The notes under the pieces were generated by a model. It made no database searches. It saw only the letters and a list, made by a program, of their open reading frames with translations, and had not been told where the DNA came from. The position numbers and the translations under genes were made by a program. From the NCBI GenBank assembly GCA_020850785.1, contig JADZDZ010000016.1, positions 1-17,164 of the forward strand: DNA of 17,164 nucleotides. The letters are read 5' to 3'. Below, in pieces: positions 1 to 6,533 of this stretch (positions are counted from its first letter, which is position 1; each line of letters opens with the position of its first letter). This DNA comes from Candidatus Sumerlaeota bacterium (lineage in GTDB: Bacteria > Sumerlaeota > Sumerlaeia > SLMS01).

Positions 1-50
1 TCATCCTATTTATCCTTTTGCTGTGGAATTACTTTACGAAATATCAATGA
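1..50 (+). CDS. C-terminal tail of an upstream hydrophobic protein (partial)
   Basis: The third reading frame runs open from the window edge to a TGA at 48-50 and encodes a hydrophobic end, ILFILLLWNYFTKYQ, which looks like a last membrane helix and a short cytoplasmic tail. Upstream of a sugar phosphotransferase, a polysaccharide polymerase, O-antigen ligase or flippase would fit, but that is only inference from context. The second frame is also open, to a TGA at 56-58 that would overlap the next start as ATGA, so the frame choice is uncertain. This stretch is AT-richer than what follows. Confidence 0.35.
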   Translation, partial: ILFILLLWNYFTKYQ

Positions 51-54
51 CGGC

Positions 55-1455
55 ATGAGCGTCGCAGAACCACGAAAATCGATCTGGAAGACACGATGGG
101 TTTCAATCGTCATGATGGCGGTTGATGCGGTGGGTTTCGCGTTGTGCTGGATCGGAGCGTACTTCCTTCGGGCATCGCAGAATCATTGGACTTCGCGACC
201 GATCAACGAGATCACTCCCTACCTGACGGTCTTTCCCGTGATCGTGATGATGGGGGTCCTGAATGCGGTCATCTTCGGCTTGTATATACACCGGCGCCGC
301 CTCTCGTCGCTGAACAAACCATCCACGCTGCTGAAGGCGGGCTACCACTGGCTTCTGTATATCATCGTCGTGGCGTTCCTGTTCAAGGAGTTGGACCTTG
401 GGCGCTCCGTGATCGTGCTCGCGGGGTTGCTGGGCTTCGTCTATCTGTATGCTTCACGAAATTTGCTGCGGTGGTTGAAGACGAAGGCGCTCACGGCGGG
501 TTTGGGAAAGGTTCGCTGCGCGATTGTCGGCACGGGCGACAACGCGCGGGAGGTGCGGGATTTCCTGAAGCGCCATCCGGAGGTCGGCTTTGAAATCGTC
601 GGCTGGGTGGCGCGCTCGCGCGATGAATCCGGCGACGCGGAAAACCTGCTGGGAACGGTTTCGGAGTTGAAGGAAATTGTCCGGGCGCACCACATTGAGG
701 AAGTCTTCCTTGCCATCGGAAATCTGGACACAAGCGAGCAGATTCGTCTGGTCAACGAGGCGGAAGTGACCGGCGTGAATGTGAACGTGGTGTCCGACCT
801 GTTTGACGTGATGAGCGAACAACGCACGGTGGAGGAGGTTGGTGCCTATCCCGTGATTACGCTGCGGGACGGCCAGCGCCCAGTCTACCAGCGCATCATG
901 AAATCATTCCTCGATTTCCTTCTGGGAAGCATCGGATTCGTCGTGTGGATTCTGTGCTTCCACTGGTGGATCGCGCTGTTGATCAAGGGCGATTCGCAGG
1001 GCCCCGTGTTCTTCGCCCAGGATCGCGTCGGCAGGAACGGGCGGCGCTTCCGCATCTGGAAGTATCGCACGATGCTGACGAGCGCACCAACGTATGCGGT
1101 GGCGCCGACGGAAGAAATGGACCCTCGCATCACACGTTTCGGGCGCTGGCTGAGAAAGACCAGCCTCGATGAACTCCCCCAGTTGTTGAATGTGCTGCGA
1201 GGGGACATGAGTATCGTGGGGCCGCGCCCGGAAATGCCCTTCATTGTCGATCAGTATGAGCCATGGCAGCGGCGCCGCCTGGACGTGAAGCCGGGGCTCA
1301 CCGGGCTCTGGCAGGTGATTGGCCGCAAGAATCTGCCGCTGCACCTGAACATGCAGTACGACCTGTACTATATCAAGAATCAGAGCATTTTGCTGGACAT
1401 CGAAATCCTGCTGCGCACCATCCCCGCCGTGCTGAAGGGGAAGGGTGCATTCTAA
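55..1455 (+). CDS. Exopolysaccharide biosynthesis polyprenyl glycosylphosphotransferase
   Basis: Membrane enzyme that transfers a sugar-1-phosphate from a UDP-sugar to undecaprenyl phosphate, the first step in building a lipid-linked exopolysaccharide or O-antigen repeat (WbaP/WcaJ type). The 466 residues are the usual length. Four hydrophobic N-terminal segments lie near residues 16-36, 58-78, 97-112 and 117-133. A Rossmann-like CoA-binding_3 domain begins at AIVGTGDNAREV (156-167). A further hydrophobic helix (285-311) leads into the C-terminal bacterial sugar transferase domain with GPVFFAQDRVGRNG (316-329), the Asp-Glu pair D372-E373 in SLDELPQL, SIVGPRPE (386-393) and PGLTGLWQV (413-421). 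The Asp-Glu dyad is catalytic in this superfamily. No clear ribosome-binding site precedes the ATG. The sugar cannot be read from sequence. The gene overlaps the following purB reading frame if purB uses its GTG at 1445. Confidence 0.93.
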   Translation: MSVAEPRKSIWKTRWVSIVMMAVDAVGFALCWIGAYFLRASQNHWTSRPINEITPYLTVFPVIVMMGVLNAVIFGLYIHRRRLSSLNKPSTLLKAGYHWLLYIIVVAFLFKELDLGRSVIVLAGLLGFVYLYASRNLLRWLKTKALTAGLGKVRCAIVGTGDNAREVRDFLKRHPEVGFEIVGWVARSRDESGDAENLLGTVSELKEIVRAHHIEEVFLAIGNLDTSEQIRLVNEAEVTGVNVNVVSDLFDVMSEQRTVEEVGAYPVITLRDGQRPVYQRIMKSFLDFLLGSIGFVVWILCFHWWIALLIKGDSQGPVFFAQDRVGRNGRRFRIWKYRTMLTSAPTYAVAPTEEMDPRITRFGRWLRKTSLDELPQLLNVLRGDMSIVGPRPEMPFIVDQYEPWQRRRLDVKPGLTGLWQVIGRKNLPLHLNMQYDLYYIKNQSILLDIEILLRTIPAVLKGKGAF

Positions 1456-1468
1456 CGACGACACTGCC

Positions 1469-2800
1469 ATGATCCAACGATATACACGCAAACCGATGAG
1501 CGACATTTGGACGCGCGAAGCGCAATTCGACGCCTGGCTTCAGGTGGAGCTTGCCGTGTGCGATTACTATGCATCCATCGGTCGCATTCCAAAGAAGGAC
1601 CTTGCGACGATCCGCAGGAATGCGCGCATCGACGTGAAGCGGATTGATGAAATCGAAACCGTTGTGCGACACGATGTGATCGCCTTCACGACGCAGCTTG
1701 CGGAGCAGATCGGCCCCGCCTCGCGCTTTGTCCATCTGGGCCTGACGAGCAGCGATGTCGTGGACACGGCGTGGGGGCTGCGCATGGCGCGAGCTGCGGA
1801 AATCATCGCGGCGGACCTGAAGGCGCTTCATACGCGGCTGCGCGACCTGGCGAAGAAACACGCCTTCACGGTCATGATGGGACGCACGCACGGAATGCAC
1901 GCGGAGCCGACGACGTTTGGCCTGAAGGTTCTGGTTTGGTACATGGAGTTTGGCCGCCACATCGAACGCTTCCGCGAGGCGACAAAGCGTGCCTGCGTCG
2001 GGAAGATCAGCGGCGCCGTGGGTACCAGCGCGCACACTGGGCTCGCGCTCGAAAAGGCCGTTTGCAAGTCGCTGCGTCTTGGCGTTGCGGAGGTCAGCAC
2101 CCAGGTTGTCCAGCGCGATCGTCACGCGGAGTTCCTGAACACATTGGCGCTGATCGCCTGCAGCGTGGAGAAGGTTGCCACGGAGGTTCGCCACCTGCAG
2201 CGCCCGGAGCTGCGCGAGTTGGAGGAACCATTCGCCACAGGCCAAAAGGGAAGCAGTGCGATGCCGCACAAGCGCAATCCCGTGACGGCGGAGCAGCTTA
2301 CAGGGCTTGCGCGCGTGGTGCGCGCGAACGCCATCGCGGGAATGGAGAACGTTGCCCTCTGGGGGGAGCGCGACATCAGCCACAGCAGCGTGGAGCGCGT
2401 TGTCATTCCCGATTCCTGTCAGCTTGTTGATTACCTCCTGTCAAAACTTGACTGGATTCTGGCGGGGTTGCGCGTGAATGAGAAGCGGATGGAGCAGAAC
2501 ATCTGGGCGACGCGGGGCCTTGTCTTTTCGCAGAAGATGATGCTGACGCTCGTGGAATCGGGCATGACGCGCGAGGACGCCTACGCAGCGGTGCAGGGCG
2601 CCGCGATGCGTTCATGGCATGACGGTGATTCCTTTGCCGATGAGTTGATGAAGGAAGCATCCGTTCGCGCGGCGGGCACGACCCGCGCGGAGCTGGATGC
2701 GATGATGAATCCGCGCGAGTTCCTCACGCATGTGCCGGAAATTTTCGCGCGCTGCGGGATCAAGCTGGCGAAGCAGAAAGCGAAGGCGCGAAAGAAATGA
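1469..2800 (+). CDS. purB: Adenylosuccinate lyase
   Basis: Cytoplasmic enzyme of purine synthesis that removes fumarate from SAICAR and from adenylosuccinate. It is 443 residues long, like the Bacillus-type enzyme. From the ATG it begins MIQRYTRKPMSDIW, matching the family start MIxRY. Visible active-site elements are R67-H68 (RHDV), H141 in MGRTHGMHAEPTTFG, QRDRHA (215-220) and the superfamily signature SSAMPHKRNP (262-271), which contains the catalytic serine. A GTG at 1445, placed right after a purine-rich GAAGGGGAAGG, would add eight residues and overlap the previous stop. I prefer the ATG by homology, but translation could start at the GTG by coupling. The stop overlaps the tyrS start as ATGA, so purB and tyrS are very likely co-transcribed. 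Confidence 0.96.
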   Translation: MIQRYTRKPMSDIWTREAQFDAWLQVELAVCDYYASIGRIPKKDLATIRRNARIDVKRIDEIETVVRHDVIAFTTQLAEQIGPASRFVHLGLTSSDVVDTAWGLRMARAAEIIAADLKALHTRLRDLAKKHAFTVMMGRTHGMHAEPTTFGLKVLVWYMEFGRHIERFREATKRACVGKISGAVGTSAHTGLALEKAVCKSLRLGVAEVSTQVVQRDRHAEFLNTLALIACSVEKVATEVRHLQRPELRELEEPFATGQKGSSAMPHKRNPVTAEQLTGLARVVRANAIAGMENVALWGERDISHSSVERVVIPDSCQLVDYLLSKLDWILAGLRVNEKRMEQNIWATRGLVFSQKMMLTLVESGMTREDAYAAVQGAAMRSWHDGDSFADELMKEASVRAAGTTRAELDAMMNPREFLTHVPEIFARCGIKLAKQKAKARKK

Positions 2801-4071
2801 CCAACGTCGTCCAGACGCTTCGCGAGCGTGGCCTGCTGCAGGATGTGACCGATCCCGGCCTCGAAAAAATGTTGTCGGAAAACAAGGTCTCGGTCTATGT
2901 CGGCTTCGATCCCTCCGCCGATTCGCTGCACATCGGGCACATGATCGGCGTGATGATCCTGAAGCATTTCCAACTGGCGGGCCATCGGCCCATCGCCCTC
3001 GTTGGCGGTGGCACCGGCATGGTTGGAGACCCGTCGGGGCGCAGTTCCGAGCGCAACCTGCTGACGCGCGAACAAATTGAAGTCAACAAGGCGGGCCTTC
3101 GCAAAATCCTTGAACGGTTCATCGATTTTGGCCAAGGCGGCGCGCTGATGGTTGACAATGCGGACTGGCTCGCGCCGTTCAGCTTCCTCGATTTTCTGCG
3201 CGATGTCGGGAAATATTTCCGCATCGGCGACATGCTCGCGAAGGACAGCGTGAAGCGCCGCCTCGCCTCGGAAAGCGGCCTCAGCTTCACAGAGTTCAGC
3301 TACATGCTGCTGCAGGCGTATGATTTTCTGCATCTCTACAGGACGCACAACTGCCGCGTGCAGGCGGGTGGGAGCGACCAATGGGGGAACATCACGGCGG
3401 GCACGGAGCTCATTCGCCGCGCGGTCAATGGCCAGGGGTATGGCATCACGACGCCGCTGCTGACGAATTCCGCCGGGGAGAAAATGGGAAAGACCGCCGA
3501 TGGCGCGGTCTGGTTGTCGGCGGAAAAGCTCAGCCCCTACAAGTTCTATCAGTTCTGGATTCAGCAGGAGGATGCGTCGCTGGAGAACCTGTTCCGAAAA
3601 CTGACGCTGCTGCCGCTGGAGGAAATCGCCGCGATCATCAGGAAGCATGGCGAGGACCCTTCGCAGCGCTATGGCCAGAAGCGACTGGCCGCGGCGATCA
3701 CGGGACTGGTTCACGGACGCGAGGAAGTCGCGAAGGCGGAGGCTTCATCGCAGGCGCTCTTCGGCGGCACCCTGCAAAACAAGAGCGATGGCGAATTGCA
3801 GGCGCTCTTCGCGAATGTTCCCTCCGTGGAAATTCCCCGCGCGGATTTGGTGTCGGGAATTGCCGCTGCGGACCTGCTTGTTCGCGCGAATCTGGCAGCC
3901 AGCAAGAGCGAGGCGCGCCGCCTTCTTGAGCAGAAGGGTTTCTACCTCAACAACAGCGATGCACCCTTCGATCCATCGCAGAAGAACGTCACCGCCGCAG
4001 ACCTGGCCAGCGAGTCCATGATGATCCTTCGCGCCGGGAAGAAGAAGTATTGTCTGGTCAAGTTTGTATAG
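2797..4071 (+). CDS. tyrS: Tyrosyl-tRNA synthetase
   Basis: Charges tRNA-Tyr with tyrosine in the cytoplasm. This class I synthetase of 424 residues has the bacterial TyrS layout: HIGH at residues 45-48, the tyrosine-pocket motif GGSDQWGN (191-198), and the second signature present as KMGKT (229-233) in place of KMSKS, a variation also found in Bacillus TyrS (KFGKT). A C-terminal S4 RNA-binding domain covers about 354-424 (ADLLVRANLAASKSEARRLL). Its ATG overlaps the purB stop by four bases, so it is probably translated by coupling. No T-box leader can exist here because the gene starts inside purB, which means expression is not controlled by a private tRNA-sensing leader. Confidence 0.96.
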   Translation: MTNVVQTLRERGLLQDVTDPGLEKMLSENKVSVYVGFDPSADSLHIGHMIGVMILKHFQLAGHRPIALVGGGTGMVGDPSGRSSERNLLTREQIEVNKAGLRKILERFIDFGQGGALMVDNADWLAPFSFLDFLRDVGKYFRIGDMLAKDSVKRRLASESGLSFTEFSYMLLQAYDFLHLYRTHNCRVQAGGSDQWGNITAGTELIRRAVNGQGYGITTPLLTNSAGEKMGKTADGAVWLSAEKLSPYKFYQFWIQQEDASLENLFRKLTLLPLEEIAAIIRKHGEDPSQRYGQKRLAAAITGLVHGREEVAKAEASSQALFGGTLQNKSDGELQALFANVPSVEIPRADLVSGIAAADLLVRANLAASKSEARRLLEQKGFYLNNSDAPFDPSQKNVTAADLASESMMILRAGKKKYCLVKFV

Positions 4072-4084
4072 GCATATAGACAGC

Positions 4085-4106
4085 GGGTTGGGCGACCACC
4101 CAACCT
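4085..4106 (+). promoter_or_regulatory. Hairpin between tyrS and the PfkB kinase gene
   Basis: GGTTGGG (4086-4092) and CCCAACC (4099-4105) form a perfect 7-bp stem around a six-base loop; a G-T pair (4085/4106) can extend it. No T-run follows, so it is not a standard intrinsic terminator. It lies only seven bases before the kinase ATG, where a Shine-Dalgarno sequence would be expected and none is seen. It could block or place the ribosome, or protect the tyrS 3' end. Confidence 0.45.
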
Positions 4107-4113
4107 CTTCCCC

Positions 4114-5046
4114 ATGATCCTCACCGTCACCCTGAACCCCGCGGTTGACATCACATTGTCCGTGCTGTCATTCGCGCCCGGTGACGTGAGTCGTGCCGTG
4201 GAAACGCAGAAATCCGCAGGCGGGAAGGGGATCAACGTCTCACGCTCCCTGCGCATTCTGGGCCTTCCGAGCGTCGCCCTGACTGTCGTCGGCGGCGATT
4301 CCGTCCGCGAGTTTCAACGCCTCGCGCGTGAGTCGGAAATCCAGATCATCTACATCAGCGTCCCCGGCGAGATTCGCTCCAACATCCACGTCTTTGACCA
4401 GTCCACGGGGAACATCTTCAAGGTGAACCAGCCGGGCAACGCGCTGGCCGACGTGCACTTCAACCACTTCAAGATGCTCTATCGCCAGCAACTCAGGAGC
4501 GCATCTGCCGTTGCGCTGGGCGGCAGTCTTCCGCCGGAAAGCCCCGTCACGGCGTACCGCGACCTGACGGAGCTGGCGGTGCGCCACAACGTGCCCGCCG
4601 TGGTGGATGCAGTTGGTCCAGTGTTGCTGGAGGCGCTGGCAGCGAAGCCCTTCATAGCGAAGCCGAACCGACGCGAGTTGGAGGAAACGCTCGGCAGAAA
4701 GCTGCGCACGGAGAAGCAAATCATTGCGGCGGCGCGCGAACTCAATGCGCTTGGTGCGCAATGGGCGATCATCACGGACGGAGCGAAGCCCGTGATCGTC
4801 ACGAGTGCGCTGGAAACTTTTCGGGTGATGCCGCCCAGCATTCAGGCAAAGGGAACCACCGGCGCGGGGGATGCTCTTGCGGCGGGCTTCCTTGCGAAGT
4901 TTGTGAATCGTGCGCCATTTGCCGATGCACTTCGCTTCGGCGTTGCCATGGCGACGGCGAATTGTCTGACAGAAGAGGGCGAGACGGCGCGCGCGGCCGA
5001 TGTAAGAACAACCTACGAGATGACAACCGTCACACCGTTGGGATGA
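4114..5046 (+). CDS. PfkB-family sugar kinase, 1-phosphofructokinase-like
   Basis: Ribokinase-superfamily kinase of 310 residues, the size of 1-phosphofructokinase (FruK) and tagatose-6-phosphate kinase (LacC); all phosphorylate a phosphorylated hexose with ATP. The start MILTVTLNPAVDITL is typical of that subgroup. PfkB signature 1 is present as GGKGINVSRSL (36-46), a substrate-side GSLP at 137-140, KPNRRELE at 183-190, and the ATP-site signature GTTGAGDA (247-254) with D253 as the expected catalytic base. No PTS fructose gene is nearby, so the substrate (fructose-1-phosphate, tagatose-6-phosphate or fructose-6-phosphate) is open. It lies 42 bases after tyrS with a hairpin between. There is no obvious ribosome-binding site: CCTCTTCCCC precedes the ATG. 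It ends ten bases from the convergent ruvA end. Confidence 0.88.
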   Translation: MILTVTLNPAVDITLSVLSFAPGDVSRAVETQKSAGGKGINVSRSLRILGLPSVALTVVGGDSVREFQRLARESEIQIIYISVPGEIRSNIHVFDQSTGNIFKVNQPGNALADVHFNHFKMLYRQQLRSASAVALGGSLPPESPVTAYRDLTELAVRHNVPAVVDAVGPVLLEALAAKPFIAKPNRRELEETLGRKLRTEKQIIAAARELNALGAQWAIITDGAKPVIVTSALETFRVMPPSIQAKGTTGAGDALAAGFLAKFVNRAPFADALRFGVAMATANCLTEEGETARAADVRTTYEMTTVTPLG

Positions 5047-5056
5047 GGCGGGGAGC

Positions 5057-5656
5057 CTAGCGGTTCCGCAGTCCGGCCTTGATCAGTTCCTGGGTCGGCG
5101 CATCCTTCCCAAGCTCCCTCACGGCGGACTCAATCGCCTTCTCCGCGATGTGCTGGCGCACGCCGAGCACGATCAGTGCATCGATGGCGTCGCGCACGTG
5201 GCCGCTTGCAGGCGCGGAACTGGCGGACTTTTCTGCGGGCGCGCTGTAGGGGACCATCTTCTCGCGCAGTTCCACGATCAGGCGCTCGGCGGTTTTTTGG
5301 CCGACGCCCTTGATGCGCGAAAGGTACTTCACGTCGTTTGAAATAATGGCGTTTGCGAAGGGGGCGATTTCAATCTGGGAAAGCAGCAGCAGCCCCTTGC
5401 GCGGGCCGATGCCGCTGATGCCGGTAAGGATGTCGAAGCAATCGCGCTCAACCGGCGTGGCGAATCCAAACAGTTGGAAGTTCCCTTCATTTGGATTCAG
5501 GTTCAGGCGCGTGAGGATCGTCACCGTGTTGCCCGGTGGCGGCAGTTCGCGCGCGGTGCTGGCGGGAATTTCCGCGCGGAAGCGAATGCCATTCACGTCG
5601 ATGATCGCGAAGTCCGCATCGCCCGCCAGCAGCGTCCCATGCAGCGAATCGATCAT
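5057..5656 (-). CDS. ruvA: Holliday junction branch migration protein RuvA
   Basis: DNA-binding tetramer that grips Holliday junctions and loads the RuvB motor during recombinational repair. The 199 residues match the family. The start MIDSLHGTL aligns with the usual MIGxLxGxL, so I use this ATG rather than an upstream in-frame one that would add 56 residues read from the neighbouring gene. An OB-fold domain I covers about 1-63. Two helix-hairpin-helix elements follow: ISGIGPRKG (80-88) and IKGVGQKTAERL (115-126). A linker rich in Ala, Ser and Pro (137-152) leads to the RuvB-contacting domain III (154-199, DAIDALIVLGV). Its ATG overlaps the stop of the 90-residue membrane protein by four bases. 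ruvB and ruvC are not in the window. Confidence 0.95.
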   Translation of the reverse strand: MIDSLHGTLLAGDADFAIIDVNGIRFRAEIPASTARELPPPGNTVTILTRLNLNPNEGNFQLFGFATPVERDCFDILTGISGIGPRKGLLLLSQIEIAPFANAIISNDVKYLSRIKGVGQKTAERLIVELREKMVPYSAPAEKSASSAPASGHVRDAIDALIVLGVRQHIAEKAIESAVRELGKDAPTQELIKAGLRNR

Positions 5657-5925
5657 TCGGTGGGCGGCGCCTTTGGCTCCAGCTTGTTGTTCTGGAATTT
5701 GAGAATCGATTTGCCGATGAAGAACACGCCCCAGCAAAGGATCGTGGCGACGCAGAATTGGACGGTGGGTTTCGCGCCGGTGGTTTCGTTGCGATAGACA
5801 ATTGTGATCATCATCGCCAGCCAACTGACGAGGCCGATGACGATCAGCGTAAGGCCGATTACCCGGCGCGAGTTTTCCTTTGAAGCTGGTTCCTGGTTTT
5901 TCATGCTATCTGCCATTTCTTTCAT
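5653..5925 (-). CDS. Small two-helix membrane protein, function unknown
   Basis: I do not recognise a family. The 90-residue product has a polar N-terminal tail, two hydrophobic segments at about residues 22-44 (VIGLTLIVIGLVSWLAMMI) and 54-74 (TVQFCVATILCWGVFFIGKS), a short loop between them, and a polar Lys/Pro-rich C-terminus. This suggests a small inner-membrane hairpin protein. It is coding by context: its stop overlaps the ruvA ATG as ATGA, and its start lies inside the 3' end of the deformylase gene on the same strand. The start is uncertain; in-frame ATGs at 5925, 5916 and 5904 are all possible. The 5904 start would leave a one-base gap to the deformylase stop. No strong ribosome-binding site settles it. 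Confidence 0.7.
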   Translation of the reverse strand: MKEMADSMKNQEPASKENSRRVIGLTLIVIGLVSWLAMMITIVYRNETTGAKPTVQFCVATILCWGVFFIGKSILKFQNNKLEPKAPPTE

Positions 5926-6487
5926 CGTCGGTCCGCTTTTTGATGCTGCTCAGTTTTCCAGCAATTTTCGAGCGCGCCGCCTCGCCAATGCGGTCGATGA
6001 AAAGCACGCCATCAAGGTGATCAAGCTCGTGTTGGTAGACCCGCGCCAGAAGCCCTTCCGCCCACAACTCATTCTCGTTCCAATCAAGATCGCGGTAACG
6101 AATCCTGATGCGCGAGGGCCGGTACACTTCCGCGTCCACTTCGGGAATTGAAAGGCATCCTTCCAGGTACTCTTCATCCTCCGCGGAGGATTCGATGATT
6201 TCGGGATTGATGTACGCGATCAGTTCGCGGCGCGCGGGGTCCTTGCGCCGCTTCTTCTTTTCGTCGCCCACAACCTGCGCCACGTCCGCGACGAAGAACC
6301 TTCGCAGGTCACCAACCTGCGTGGCGGCAAGGCCGACGCCGTTGGCATCGTACATGGTTTCGCCCATGCTCAGGACGAACTCGCGGAACGAATCGGTCAC
6401 GTCGGTGCGCTTCATGGCCTTGGCCTTTTCGCGCAGGACGGGATCGCCATAGGTCCTGATTTTCAGCTTCTTTTTCGTTTCGGGCAT
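5906..6487 (-). CDS. def: Peptide deformylase
   Basis: Removes the N-formyl group from new polypeptides; a metal-dependent enzyme acting at the ribosome exit. All three family motifs are present in the 193 residues: GVGLAATQ (50-57), EGCLS (109-113, metal ligand C111) and HELDH (153-157, ligands H153 and H157, catalytic E154). There is an extra charged stretch, GDEKKKRRKDPARRE (74-88), between motifs I and II, and a basic C-terminal extension beyond the catalytic core. An AAAAGGA on the minus strand lies about 14 bases before the ATG, which is farther than usual. The next gene on this strand overlaps its 3' end. fmt (formyltransferase), a frequent partner, is not in the window. Confidence 0.96.
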   Translation of the reverse strand: MPETKKKLKIRTYGDPVLREKAKAMKRTDVTDSFREFVLSMGETMYDANGVGLAATQVGDLRRFFVADVAQVVGDEKKKRRKDPARRELIAYINPEIIESSAEDEEYLEGCLSIPEVDAEVYRPSRIRIRYRDLDWNENELWAEGLLARVYQHELDHLDGVLFIDRIGEAARSKIAGKLSSIKKRTDDERNGR

Positions 6488-6533
6488 CGCCGGCGGTGGG
6501 TCCTTTTCTCAACTGGCGGGGAGGATGCCTGAA

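Noticed and set aside
2581..3714. 377-codon minus-strand open frame opposite purB and tyrS
   Set aside because: Both sense genes are certain; the antisense product is Arg/Gln/His-rich shadow sequence.
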